Assembly: GCF_010882175.1 (NCBI RefSeq)
Contig: NZ_WKLH01000003.1
Location: 558,001 to 622,000 of the forward strand
Source of the DNA: Mangrovibacterium lignilyticum
GTDB taxonomy: Bacteria > Bacteroidota > Bacteroidia > Bacteroidales > Prolixibacteraceae
Reading direction: 5' to 3'
Length of the DNA stretch: 64,000 nt
The translations under genes were made by a program, and so were the position numbers. Of the stretch, positions 1 to 8,898 are shown piece after piece. The notes under the pieces were generated by a model. The model searched no databases and was not told where the DNA came from. It worked only from the letters and a program-made list of their open reading frames with translations. Position 1 is the stretch's first letter, and every line of letters starts with the position of its first letter.

Positions 1-266
1 GAGGAGGATCGTATATGCGGTTGAATGAACTGTACCAATCCTTATTTGGGGAAAAGTTATCCGATCAACACAATGCCCTTGCTGATGCCGAAGCCACAAA
101 AGATTGCTTTTTTGAGTTGGTAAAGCGGGGGGAAGTTACCGATCAAACTATTGCCAAGCAGAAACGAATAACTGGCAGACGGTGGGAGCTGCCAATATGG
201 ATGGTCGTCCTGTTCTCCATTTTAATAGGTGGCGGATTATTCTATCTTTTGGTGTTTCTCATTTAA
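1..266 (+). CDS. DEDDh 3'-5' exonuclease, C-terminal fragment with membrane anchor (5' end outside window)
   Basis: The frame is open from base 3, so this is the 3' end of a gene that begins upstream; the first ATG at 15 is internal. The visible part matches the last exonuclease motif of the DnaQ/PolIII-epsilon family: a KL.ELY.-like helix (RLNELYQSLFG) followed by the ExoIII segment HNALADAEATKDCF, whose His and Asp are the catalytic and metal-binding residues. After a short basic linker the protein ends in one hydrophobic helix (WMVVLFSILIGGGLFYLLVF), so it is probably tail-anchored, which is unusual for a polymerase subunit. DnaQ-like exonucleases of this kind are often encoded next to cNMP/CBS/DUF294 proteins, and one follows 60 bp downstream. 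The substrate cannot be determined from this fragment. Confidence 0.8.
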   Translation, partial: GGSYMRLNELYQSLFGEKLSDQHNALADAEATKDCFFELVKRGEVTDQTIAKQKRITGRRWELPIWMVVLFSILIGGGLFYLLVFLI

Positions 267-326
267 GAACGACATCGCTTTACTAACACTTACTGAACTT
301 CACCTAAGCTCCAATTAAGAGCAGGA

Positions 327-2219
327 ATGGAAAACCAAATAGCATTTTTGAGGACAGTTAGTCCCTTTGATTTATTACCCGAAACAGTTTTGGGTGACGT
401 TACCCGAATGATGGAGCGGAAAGAGCTTGGCCCCGGGACAACAGTTTACACGCAGGATCATTCGGATGTGACAAGTATCGACGTGATCGTTGAAGGTCAG
501 TACGATGCTTGTTTCTACGATTCGGAGAAGGTGTTGAAGCTGCAGGAACATTACGATCCCGGATCTATTTACGGTGCGAGTTCGGCATTGCTGAATAAGA
601 AGAAGTCAATCCGGACGGTAGTTGCAAAAACAGCCACTGTAGTTTTAAGTTTAGACAAAGAGGAGTTCAAAGCTTTATGTCGAAGCTATGACGATTTTTT
701 TCATCATTTTACAGAGCAGTTTGGCCAAAAAATGATGAACGATGAGTATGCTCATTTTGTCAAACGGAACAGTACGCGCGAAGGAAACTTCATTGATGCG
801 GACTTGATCTTTACACGCCGGCTGAGTACAATTTTTCCCCGGCAATTGGTCACCTGTCCGCCGGAAACCCCGGTTCATGAAGTCGCTGCCACGATGGTCG
901 AAAAGCAGTTGAACTGCATGTTTGTTGAAGATGAAGGAGAGATTAAGGGAATCATCACCAAAGATATTCTAATAAAAAAAGTGTTGGCTGCCGGTAAGCC
1001 AGGATCGGTTCCGGTGCGGAAGGTAGCTCGTAAAAAGTTCGTAACCATCCATAAAGACGCGTTGCTTTACGAGGCTTTACTGGCAATTTTCCAAAGCAAA
1101 CTTGAATTTGTAATGGTTACCGATGGTGAACGAAATCTGGGTTATATCAGCCGATATCGTTTGCTCACAGAGCATGCCCAATCTCCCTTGGTGTTTATTC
1201 AGTCGGTCAAACTGTCGAATACCGTTGACGAACTGAAGGATAAATGGCAAAAAGTCCCGGCACTTATTTCGAAGTTGTTGGAACGTGGTGTGAATGCTGA
1301 AATTGTCAACAGAATTGTGACAACAATCAACGATGAGATTTTGCTGCAGGTCATTGAAGGCGTCAAAAATGAAATGCCTCCGGCTCCGGCTCGTTACGCG
1401 TTTATGGTAATGGGAAGTGAAGGACGGCAGGAACAGACTTTGGTTACTGATCAGGATAATGCGATTATTTACGAAGATAAAGCGAATGAGCATCGGGAAG
1501 AAGTGCGCGAATACTTCCTCGACTTTGCGAACCGGATTTCAACCAATCTGAACGAAATTGGATTTAGTTATTGCGATGGCGGTTTCATGGCCAAAAATCC
1601 GAAATGGACCCACTCGCTATCGCACTGGAAGGGCAATTACGACCAATGGATCAATGAATCGATACCGGATACAGTGATTAAATTTTCCACTTTTTTTGAC
1701 TGTCGCTTTGTGTATGGCGAGAAGAAGCTCTTCAACGAATTGAAAGAATATATGGTGGAATGCCTGGGGAAATCAACCTCGAAATTCTTATACAGTCTGG
1801 CCTCAAACGCACTCCACTTCGAGCCACAGCTGACTTTATTTAATTCCATTCGTACGTTTTCGCGCGACGAGCGAAAGGTATTCGACATTAAGAAAAGCAT
1901 GACTCCTATTGTTGATTTGGTTCGGATGCTTGCGCTGAAGAACAGGGTAATTGAAACGAATACCGGTAGGCGAATGCAGAAACTGCAGGAAGGGAATTTT
2001 CTGACCGACAAGCAATATAAAGAATTAATGCACGCCTATTATTATTTGATGGGGATGCGGCTGAAACAACAGACCAATCATATTCTGCATGAGTTTATTG
2101 AACCGAGTAATTTAGTAGAACCACAGAATCTGACGAAGGTTGAACAGATGACCTTGCGCGAGATTTTCAAATTCATCAAAGACTTCCAGACTACAATTAA
2201 AATGGAGTTTAAAGTGTAA
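327..2219 (+). CDS. cNMP-binding / CBS / DUF294 putative nucleotidyltransferase
   Basis: A soluble 630-residue regulatory protein. The N-terminus (about 15-120) is a cyclic-nucleotide-binding-like beta barrel (GSIYGASSALL). A CBS pair follows at about 165-285. The central domain is a DUF294 nucleotidyltransferase fold with MGSEGRQEQ at 362-370 and the metal-binding DQDNA at 375-379, and the rest is the helical DUF294 C-terminal (substrate-binding) domain. The family resembles the GlnD nucleotidyltransferase domain, but its target is not established. The CBS and cNMP-like domains suggest control by a nucleotide ligand. It lies just after the exonuclease, a common pairing that suggests the two work together. 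Start is the ATG at 327. Domain assignment is firm; function is inferred. Confidence 0.88.
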   Translation: MENQIAFLRTVSPFDLLPETVLGDVTRMMERKELGPGTTVYTQDHSDVTSIDVIVEGQYDACFYDSEKVLKLQEHYDPGSIYGASSALLNKKKSIRTVVAKTATVVLSLDKEEFKALCRSYDDFFHHFTEQFGQKMMNDEYAHFVKRNSTREGNFIDADLIFTRRLSTIFPRQLVTCPPETPVHEVAATMVEKQLNCMFVEDEGEIKGIITKDILIKKVLAAGKPGSVPVRKVARKKFVTIHKDALLYEALLAIFQSKLEFVMVTDGERNLGYISRYRLLTEHAQSPLVFIQSVKLSNTVDELKDKWQKVPALISKLLERGVNAEIVNRIVTTINDEILLQVIEGVKNEMPPAPARYAFMVMGSEGRQEQTLVTDQDNAIIYEDKANEHREEVREYFLDFANRISTNLNEIGFSYCDGGFMAKNPKWTHSLSHWKGNYDQWINESIPDTVIKFSTFFDCRFVYGEKKLFNELKEYMVECLGKSTSKFLYSLASNALHFEPQLTLFNSIRTFSRDERKVFDIKKSMTPIVDLVRMLALKNRVIETNTGRRMQKLQEGNFLTDKQYKELMHAYYYLMGMRLKQQTNHILHEFIEPSNLVEPQNLTKVEQMTLREIFKFIKDFQTTIKMEFKV

Positions 2220-2274
2220 TCGACTTGCTCTGTGATTTGTATTCAAGAAGAATATTCGATTAACTTTGAAGCCT

Positions 2275-2691
2275 ATGGACAGTTGGCAACAAAATATTCC
2301 GGACCTAAGCAGTGAATTTGTATTTCAAACGTCGAGGAGCAGCGGCCCCGGAGGCCAAAATGTGAACAAAGTGAATTCGCGGGTGGAACTTCGTTTTGAC
2401 GTCATAAATTCGGCTCTGCTACACGAGGAACAGAAAGCAATTATCTGCCGGAAACTTGCGAGTCGACTGACAACGGAAGGCGTGCTGCTTTTGGCAAGTC
2501 AGGAAAATCGCTCGCAACTGCGAAATAAGGAACTGGTGATTGCACGCTTTTATGAGTTGCTGGCTCATGCATTGAAACCACAGAAGAATAGGCGAGCAAC
2601 GAGGCCAACCAAAGGTTCTGTTGAACGTCGAATTCAGTCCAAAAAAATCAGGGCGGAACGCAAATCATCAAGGGGGAAAATAGACTTTTAA
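2275..2691 (+). CDS. arfB: Alternative ribosome-rescue factor ArfB (YaeJ-type peptidyl-tRNA hydrolase)
   Basis: A 138-residue stand-alone class I release-factor catalytic domain. It carries the GGQ tripeptide at residues 26-28 (SSGPGGQNVNKVNS), which hydrolyses peptidyl-tRNA, and a lysine/arginine-rich tail (RRIQSKKIRAERKSSRGK). In ArfB the tail enters the empty mRNA channel of stalled ribosomes. There is no codon-recognition domain, which separates it from PrfA at 54235. An upstream TTG at 2266 keeps the frame open, but the ATG at 2275 fits the usual N-terminus better. The next gene starts 4 bp after the stop. Confidence 0.9.
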   Translation: MDSWQQNIPDLSSEFVFQTSRSSGPGGQNVNKVNSRVELRFDVINSALLHEEQKAIICRKLASRLTTEGVLLLASQENRSQLRNKELVIARFYELLAHALKPQKNRRATRPTKGSVERRIQSKKIRAERKSSRGKIDF

Positions 2692-2695
2692 TCGG

Positions 2696-3337
2696 ATGAA
2701 ATTCAAACAAAAAATAACAGTTATGCTTCTGAGTGTTCTTTGTTTTTCTTGTGCTAGTCAGGAGAAACCTCTACAGTTGCAATCGGGCGACCTGCTTTTT
2801 CAGGGCGTGAGTTCAACCAAGCTTTCAGAGGCTATTGATAAGGTTACCCAGACAGATTCAGCGACCCACTTCTCGCATGTCGGGCTGCTTGAAATTGAAA
2901 AAGACGGCGTCGCGTTTGTATTGCATGCGGACTCAGAAGGGGGGACTTGCCGCCTTCCTTTGACTGATTTTCTCAAGCCTGAAGGAGATTCCATTCAGAC
3001 TGTTGCTTACCGATTAAAACAACCTTGGCAGAATACCATTCCGGCTGCAATCGCCGTTGCAAAGGAAATGCTGGGGAAACCCTATAACTTCAGCTATGTA
3101 TTGTCCGATTCGACGCATTATTGTTCGGAATTTATTTACAGAGCGTTTGAACAGGATTCCGTTTTCAGGCTGAACCCAATGACCTTCAAGGATCCTGTAA
3201 CGGGTGATTTTTTCCCGACATGGGTTGACTATTATCAGAGGCAAGGCATTGAGATTCCGGAGGGGGAGCTGGGGTGTAATCCGAATGGCATGGCAGCATC
3301 CGACAAACTGGAATGTTTGGGGATAGTCGAAGACTAG
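2696..3337 (+). CDS. YiiX/YebB-like permuted papain-fold lipoprotein
   Basis: A 213-residue protein with a lipoprotein signal peptide (LCFSCAS, lipidated Cys19). The body has the order typical of permuted NlpC/P60-like hydrolases: a GDLLFQG strand, then His61 in THFSHVGLL, then Cys143 in HYCSEFIYRAF. In this family (YiiX/YaeF, peptidase C92-like) the His precedes the Cys. Members are thought to cleave amide or ester bonds in cell-envelope peptides or lipids, but the substrate is not known here. It lies 4 bp after arfB and is probably co-transcribed, though no functional link is obvious. Confidence 0.82.
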   Translation: MKFKQKITVMLLSVLCFSCASQEKPLQLQSGDLLFQGVSSTKLSEAIDKVTQTDSATHFSHVGLLEIEKDGVAFVLHADSEGGTCRLPLTDFLKPEGDSIQTVAYRLKQPWQNTIPAAIAVAKEMLGKPYNFSYVLSDSTHYCSEFIYRAFEQDSVFRLNPMTFKDPVTGDFFPTWVDYYQRQGIEIPEGELGCNPNGMAASDKLECLGIVED

Positions 3338-3450
3338 GTCCGACTTCTCAAATGCACTATTTTTTATACGAATATTTCCTCTGTTTTAAATCTTGATCAG
3401 CTATTCAGTTGAATGGCAATGCTCCTCCTGGATTTTATAACTTGGGTGAA

Positions 3451-4116
3451 ATGAAGTCAATTTTTTTTATCCCATTCGTTTTAGTCGGTTTTTCAGCCCT
3501 TTCAAATGATCCGATTCCAGTCGATTCATTCAACAAAAACAACGTCTCAAAATATTTGGAAGGAGTAGATACGACAGTCTATAAAATCCCGGATGAATTT
3601 CGGGAGCAAGCTTATGTTGCTTTGTCGTATTACCCGGAGCTAAAAGGCAAAAAGCTAAAATTCAAATTTAAGAACCAGAAGACGACCATGTCCTGCATCC
3701 CAAGATGGGATTTTTTGTTTCGGAAAAAGGCAAACCGGACTTACGTTATCCGAATTGACAATAAACTAAAAAACAACGAAGGAGTATTGTTAGCTGATGT
3801 GCCTTTCAATGCGCAAATTGGTGTGATTGGGCATGAGTTGGGGCATGTGATCGACTACGAAGGGAAAAGTATTTGGGGATTGATTGGAACAGGATTTGGG
3901 TACTTATTCCCGGCTTACCGCCATCAACTGGAAAACCAGATTGATGAGATTACCATTCATCGGGGATTAGGAAATCAATTGGCAGCTTTTGCCGACTATG
4001 TTTTTCACGAATCGCAAGCCAACGAGAAATATTTGCAGTATAAACGCAAATATTACTACCAAGCCGAGCAGATCCACAGCTTGATGATTGGTGCGGGAAC
4101 TGTAGTCATGCCTTAA
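3451..4116 (+). CDS. Small secreted HExxH metalloprotease-like protein
   Basis: About 221 residues. The frame is open from a TTG at 3409, but the ATG at 3451 begins a clear signal peptide (MKSIFFIPFVLVGFSALS), so I choose that start. The key feature is GHELGHVIDYE, an HExxH zincin motif at His128-Glu129-His132, with acidic residues downstream (QIDEITIHRG, FHESQANE) that could supply the third zinc ligand. I do not recognise a named family. The lack of a lipobox suggests a periplasmic or secreted enzyme. The gene is convergent with the histidine kinase, 30 bp apart. Confidence 0.7.
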   Translation: MKSIFFIPFVLVGFSALSNDPIPVDSFNKNNVSKYLEGVDTTVYKIPDEFREQAYVALSYYPELKGKKLKFKFKNQKTTMSCIPRWDFLFRKKANRTYVIRIDNKLKNNEGVLLADVPFNAQIGVIGHELGHVIDYEGKSIWGLIGTGFGYLFPAYRHQLENQIDEITIHRGLGNQLAAFADYVFHESQANEKYLQYKRKYYYQAEQIHSLMIGAGTVVMP

Positions 4117-4146
4117 ATTTTTAGGGCAATTGTTCTTTGGTGAATC

Positions 4147-7100
4147 TTATTCAACATCGATGTAGCGTGGAATCTCGATGTAGAAGGTTGTTCCTTCGTT
4201 GAGTTCGGAATCAAACCAGATTTTACCGTTTGACGATTCCACAATTTTTTTCACAATGGCCAGACCGAGCCCCATACCACTTGTTTTAGTCGTAAAATTG
4301 GGTTGAAAAAGCTGCTGCCTGATGTCTTCCGAAATTCCGCTTCCATTATCTTTCACCGCGATGGTTGCATGCGTGTCGGTGCAATTTAAGCGTACAACGA
4401 CCAGCCCTTTTTTCCCCGAAGGGATTGATTGCATTGCGTTTTTAATCAAATTAATAACTGCCCGCGATATTTGTTCTTTGTCGGCATAAATGGCAACTTC
4501 ATTTTGGGTACACGAAGCAAATTCAACTTTCATTTGTTTCGACGACTCAAAAAGATTAACAACCTGCTTCAGACGATCAACAAGGTTGAAGACATCATTT
4601 TGAGCATTCGGCATCTTGGCAAAATTCGAAAACTCAGTTGCAATATTCGAGAGGTTATCAATCTGTTCAATCAGCGTAGCGGTCACACGCTTGAAGATCT
4701 CGTCGTATTGATCGCTATCACTTTCTTTCGCCCGTTGCAGGTGTTGAATATGCAGTTTCATCGGCGTGAGTGGGTTTTTAATCTCATGGGCGATTTGCTT
4801 CGCCATCTCGCGCCAGGCCATCTCACGCTGTGTTCGGGCAAGCATGTCGGCACTGTCGGCCAGTTCTTCCACTTTACGATTGTATTCACGCACTAAAGCG
4901 CCAATTTCATCATCGGCATTGTAGCTGATTTGTTCATTCTGCTTGTCAAGCTGCATCCCTTTCAGGCGCTCCCGAATCAGGGTCAATGGGCGGGTGATCT
5001 GGTTAGCCAGTAAAAGTGCCACAACTACACTAATAAAAAAGAGCAACACATACAGGTTGATGAAGGCAACAATGAAGGTCGTTACTTCCTGACGCAGCTC
5101 ATCGCCACGGGTGAAATAAGGCAGGTTGATAAAGCCCAGGTATTCTCCGCGGTTGTTAATAATCGGTTCGTAGATAGACAGAAACGAAAGGTTGCCGATC
5201 TTCTCCGGTTGAATGATGCTGATCTGGTAATTCTCGGTTAACTCATAGAAAGCTTGCGCATTCATTCGGGTCGAAATAATGCCCCGGTTGAAAACCTCCG
5301 GTCTTGACGAAGCAATTAATTCACCATTAAAACTGTAGATATTAATATCTGTTCTGAAGATATTAGAGAGCTCACCCAGATCTTGCCAGAGCCAGTCCAG
5401 AATGTCAGGCGTAAACGCGTCGACATCTTTTAGGCGAAGGTTGATTTCTTCGGCGATCGATTTCATTTTCTCGTTCAGGTCAAACTGGTGCTTGTTTTCG
5501 TACTCGCGCAGGTTGTAATAAATTGTTCCCGAGGCAACCAGCAAAAGCGAAAAGAGGACGATCGCAATAATTGAAACCTGAATGCGGAATTTCAGGTCGT
5601 AAACAAGCGCCTGTGTCCGGTAGTTGGCATTGCCGATGAAAACAATCAGCAAAATAAAAACGAAGTAGAAAACAAACAGGTACGGAAAGGAAATAAGATA
5701 GGCAACAAACTTGAACGATTTGGTGCTCACAATGATGTAGTTGTCATTCCCGAGGCTATAAATCAAATGGTCGTAACCGTCCCAGCTTTTTTCGGTTAGT
5801 CCCCGTTCTCTACTTCCAATGTCGTAGGTACTGATATAATAATTGTATTGGTAGTCGCCACTCAGGTAGACCAGCTCATTTTTATAATATTTGGCGTAGG
5901 AAAAATAGCGATAGCGAGTTGGCTCCTGCAGCGATTTGTCCAGTAAAAGTTCCGGGAATCCGACCCCCTCAGGTAACAGTTTCGACTTTAATTCGATGAA
6001 AACCGATTGTCCCAACGGATTGGACACGAGCGGGTAGGTGAATCGCCCGAAATAGGAGATTCTACCGTTCATATTGTCCATGTAGTAAAAGCTGGTGCCC
6101 GGAATTTCAGTTCCCGATTCTTCAATCATTTGCTCGAAGAAAGGGTAGCAAGGTACCAGCTGGTTGTCGGGTTGGACAAACAGGCTGTCGCCTCCGTCGC
6201 AAACGGTCACCCAACTGTCGTATTTTCGAAAATAACCGCCGAAATAGTTCCGGTTGATATAGTCCTCTACGCGCTCGTATTCTTTGGCTTCCAATAGTGC
6301 CGGTATAATCGAATCGACACTGATTTGCTGTTGCATCTCTTTTAAGAAAACTTCAGCGGCGGGGTCGTGCTCGGAGTAAAGTGTAATGGCCATCAACTTT
6401 TGGACCTGTAAGCGCCTGGCATTATTATTCGACTGGATGATGACGAGCGAAAAGAACGTGTACAAGGATACAAAATAGATGATGAAGGACAGGGAAACCC
6501 GCTTTAGTTGTGTTTTCTGTAAAACGAATACCGATAAATTGGTTACCAGGTATAGCGTAAACATAAACAGGTTGGTGTTTTTGAAAAAGAAACACAAGGG
6601 GACCATCACCGCAATCGACGAAATGTGAATCAAAAAGAACATGCGGCGACGGATAAATCGATCGGCAGTTTCAACAACTTTCAGGTTGATAATGAAGGCG
6701 GAAAAGAAAAGTAAAGCGATGATGACATAGCCAATAATGCTATACATATTAATGTCGTCAATCCGGTTGAGTTGAAACGAAAAACTGGAATTTCGGATCA
6801 GGTTCTGGATCAGAAAATTGATCGTCAGATAAAACGTCATGATAAAGCTGAATGCTAAAATCAACTCGTAGGGCTTTTTCTGCTTGCTGAGCACAAAGTC
6901 CTTGGAGAAATTGAAGCTCCAGAAAAAGATAAAAACAGTGAGCAACAGTAAATCACCCAGTGATGGAAGCCAGTAGGAATAGGCGTAAAGCGAAGGGCCG
7001 AATAGTTCAAAAAACATGCAAAATCCGGGAGCATGAAAAAGTATTCTGATCCAGTAGAGGGCGAATAAAACCATTCCCAGAATGAGCACCCGGAGGATGA

Positions 7101-7809
7101 AATGTTCGTGTTGATGACGTTTAAAGACTATCCGGGCGAAAATTAAAAACATCAAAAGGGCCAGACCATAAAATACAGACGGCCAGATCAAGGTCGATTT
7201 TCGGATAAAGTTGGCGTTTCCGGGAACGAGTGAAAACAGGAAGTTCCCATTTTTGTCGTGAACCGGGAGGCCAACCGATGTTTTGATTGTCTTTATGAAG
7301 TAATCATCGGGTACGTCAAAATCGTCATCAAACTTATTTTGAATGAATTCATTTTCGAGTGCGTAATTGTCCTTTAAGTGGATTAAGCCATAAATGGTGT
7401 ATGGCGCACATTCCCTTTTTTCAATATAAAAAATTCCGTTCGGAAGGTAAACCAGGTTTGTGTTGTGGTCCTCTGCAAAGATGCCTGAAAACGCAAAGTG
7501 ATTTCCAGTCCAAAAAACTAACTCTCTTTGATTGGTGACCAAAAAGCCAAGTCCTTGTTCCTGATAGGTCGGGAACAGATCGTTGAAGTTGTTTTGGAAA
7601 TTCCCGTCAAAATCGGGCGACTCAATGGTTTCACTGATTCCATCGAGGTACTGTTGCAGTTTTGCCTGTTTTTCCTGGAAAACTTTCTCAAATTTCCGTT
7701 CAAGTGTTGTTTCATGATCTTTCTGAAAAGCAATGCTTTCGGTTAAAATGCCCATTGAAATCAGGACAAGAGATAACAGTAAAAAAGCATAGTGTTTCAG
7801 AATCTTCAT
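4147..7809 (-). CDS. Giant NtrY-like membrane sensor histidine kinase
   Basis: 1220 residues, about 1.6 times a typical NtrY. Order: TM helix (6-27); an extracytoplasmic domain to about 205; a polytopic block of roughly eight helices (about 210-455); a second extracytoplasmic stretch (about 465-690); further helices; a third sensor-like loop (about 780-920); a TM helix and HAMP (LANQITRPLTLIRERLKGM). The kinase core has the H-box AHEIKNPLTPMKLH with phospho-acceptor His1008, the N-box NLIKNAMQSI, DNGSGISED and GMGLGLAIVKKIVE, so it looks active. The H-box sequence is typical of the NtrY group. No response regulator is encoded nearby. It starts 9 bp after rlmH and probably shares its transcript. 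Confidence 0.9.
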   Translation of the reverse strand: MKILKHYAFLLLSLVLISMGILTESIAFQKDHETTLERKFEKVFQEKQAKLQQYLDGISETIESPDFDGNFQNNFNDLFPTYQEQGLGFLVTNQRELVFWTGNHFAFSGIFAEDHNTNLVYLPNGIFYIEKRECAPYTIYGLIHLKDNYALENEFIQNKFDDDFDVPDDYFIKTIKTSVGLPVHDKNGNFLFSLVPGNANFIRKSTLIWPSVFYGLALLMFLIFARIVFKRHQHEHFILRVLILGMVLFALYWIRILFHAPGFCMFFELFGPSLYAYSYWLPSLGDLLLLTVFIFFWSFNFSKDFVLSKQKKPYELILAFSFIMTFYLTINFLIQNLIRNSSFSFQLNRIDDINMYSIIGYVIIALLFFSAFIINLKVVETADRFIRRRMFFLIHISSIAVMVPLCFFFKNTNLFMFTLYLVTNLSVFVLQKTQLKRVSLSFIIYFVSLYTFFSLVIIQSNNNARRLQVQKLMAITLYSEHDPAAEVFLKEMQQQISVDSIIPALLEAKEYERVEDYINRNYFGGYFRKYDSWVTVCDGGDSLFVQPDNQLVPCYPFFEQMIEESGTEIPGTSFYYMDNMNGRISYFGRFTYPLVSNPLGQSVFIELKSKLLPEGVGFPELLLDKSLQEPTRYRYFSYAKYYKNELVYLSGDYQYNYYISTYDIGSRERGLTEKSWDGYDHLIYSLGNDNYIIVSTKSFKFVAYLISFPYLFVFYFVFILLIVFIGNANYRTQALVYDLKFRIQVSIIAIVLFSLLLVASGTIYYNLREYENKHQFDLNEKMKSIAEEINLRLKDVDAFTPDILDWLWQDLGELSNIFRTDINIYSFNGELIASSRPEVFNRGIISTRMNAQAFYELTENYQISIIQPEKIGNLSFLSIYEPIINNRGEYLGFINLPYFTRGDELRQEVTTFIVAFINLYVLLFFISVVVALLLANQITRPLTLIRERLKGMQLDKQNEQISYNADDEIGALVREYNRKVEELADSADMLARTQREMAWREMAKQIAHEIKNPLTPMKLHIQHLQRAKESDSDQYDEIFKRVTATLIEQIDNLSNIATEFSNFAKMPNAQNDVFNLVDRLKQVVNLFESSKQMKVEFASCTQNEVAIYADKEQISRAVINLIKNAMQSIPSGKKGLVVVRLNCTDTHATIAVKDNGSGISEDIRQQLFQPNFTTKTSGMGLGLAIVKKIVESSNGKIWFDSELNEGTTFYIEIPRYIDVE

Positions 7810-7818
7810 AATGGCGCT

Positions 7819-8292
7819 TTATTCGTGATGATAGGGTTCACCTTTCAGGATGGTTAGTGCCCGGTAGAGCTGCTCACAAAAAATGAGCCGAACCATTTGG
7901 TGGGAGAAGGTCATCCGCGACAGACTGATTTTCCCATTAGCTGCTTGGTACACTTTGGCCGAAAATCCGTAGGGGCCACCAATACAGAAAATGAGATTTT
8001 TAATGCCACCAAGCATCTTCTTTTCCAGGAATCCCGCAAAATCAACCGATCGGAATTCATTTCCACGTTCATCCAGCAAAATTAATTCGTCACCTGCTTT
8101 TAGCTGGGCTAAGATTAATTCTCCTTCTTTTTCTTTTTGCTGTTCTTCCGACAGGCTTTTCGTGTTTTTTATATCCGGAATGATTTGATATTCAAAAGGT
8201 AGATAGTGTGGTATGCGGTTTTGAAACAGTTCAAGCCCTTCCTGTAAATATTTTTTATCGGTTTTACCAATAACCACCAGCTTAATCTTCAT
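7819..8292 (-). CDS. rlmH: 23S rRNA (pseudouridine-1915-N3)-methyltransferase RlmH
   Basis: 157 residues, the normal length for this SPOUT-class enzyme, which methylates pseudouridine 1915 in helix 69 of 23S rRNA on assembled ribosomes. Visible signatures are the start MKIKLVVIGKTDKKYL, the central LILLDERGNEFRS, the SAM-knot loop IFCIGGPYGFS, and the C-terminal LSRMTFSHQMVRLIFCEQLYRA followed by GEPYHHE. The ATG at 8292 is preceded by a good Bacteroidota promoter. The histidine kinase follows 9 bp after the stop. Confidence 0.97.
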   Translation of the reverse strand: MKIKLVVIGKTDKKYLQEGLELFQNRIPHYLPFEYQIIPDIKNTKSLSEEQQKEKEGELILAQLKAGDELILLDERGNEFRSVDFAGFLEKKMLGGIKNLIFCIGGPYGFSAKVYQAANGKISLSRMTFSHQMVRLIFCEQLYRALTILKGEPYHHE

Positions 8293-8338
8293 AGGGTGTT
8301 CGCGTTGGAAAATTGTTAACTTTACAAGGTTATATGTC

Positions 8339-8370
8339 CAAAATTAGTATTTTTCGGCTATTTGGTACAA
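8339..8370 (-). promoter_or_regulatory. Promoter for rlmH-histidine kinase transcript
   Basis: On the minus strand a TTG at 8370-8368 and TAATTTTG at 8346-8339 are separated by 21 bp. This matches the Bacteroidota primary-sigma consensus (TTTG, 19-21 bp, TAnnTTTG) and lies about 47 bp before the rlmH start codon. Confidence 0.6.
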
Positions 8371-8503
8371 TTTATGTTTCTACTGCGTGGTATTATCACG
8401 GATGAAGCGATTCTAAGGGAGTTTATTCAATAGTGATGTTTGGCGATTATCTTGAATAATTTAAAGAAGCAACATCTGGTGATTAATTGTAATTAGAAAT
8501 TAA

Positions 8504-8896
8504 ATGAAACGGAATTTTATAAAAACGTTACTTGTTTCACTGGCTTTTGTATTAACAGGATATTTGGGAATGGCTCAAATTCCCGATGAGCTTATTTTAA
8601 GTTTTAAAACCGGAAATGCTTCAACATTGTCAAGCTACTTCAATCAGAATATTGAACTGTTTGTTGTCGATCAGGATGATGTGTACAGTCGGGCCCAGGC
8701 CCAGCAAATCGTGTCTAATTTTTTCAATCAGAATAAGGCAAGCGGATTTTCCATTATTCACCAAAGTGGAAAGGAAGATACGAAGTATGCTATTGGTAAA
8801 TTAACGACCAATAAGGGCGTTTACCGGGTTTCTTTTTTAGTAAAAAATGACAAGGGCAAACCTGTCATTCATCAATTGAGAATTGAAAAACAATAA
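8504..8896 (+). CDS. DUF4783 family exported protein
   Basis: 130 residues with a cleavable signal peptide (LLVSLAFVLTGYLGMAQ). The mature part resembles DUF4783, a small NTF2-like alpha/beta fold found in Bacteroidota: IPDELILSFKTGNASTLSSY, NIELFVVD, YSRAQAQQIVSNFF, and a C-terminal strand ending in LRIEKQ. No catalytic residues are known; a ligand-binding or scaffold role in the periplasm is inference. The stop is 2 bp from the start of the BrkB-family gene, so the pair is surely co-transcribed. Confidence 0.85.
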   Translation: MKRNFIKTLLVSLAFVLTGYLGMAQIPDELILSFKTGNASTLSSYFNQNIELFVVDQDDVYSRAQAQQIVSNFFNQNKASGFSIIHQSGKEDTKYAIGKLTTNKGVYRVSFLVKNDKGKPVIHQLRIEKQ

Positions 8897-8898
8897 GG

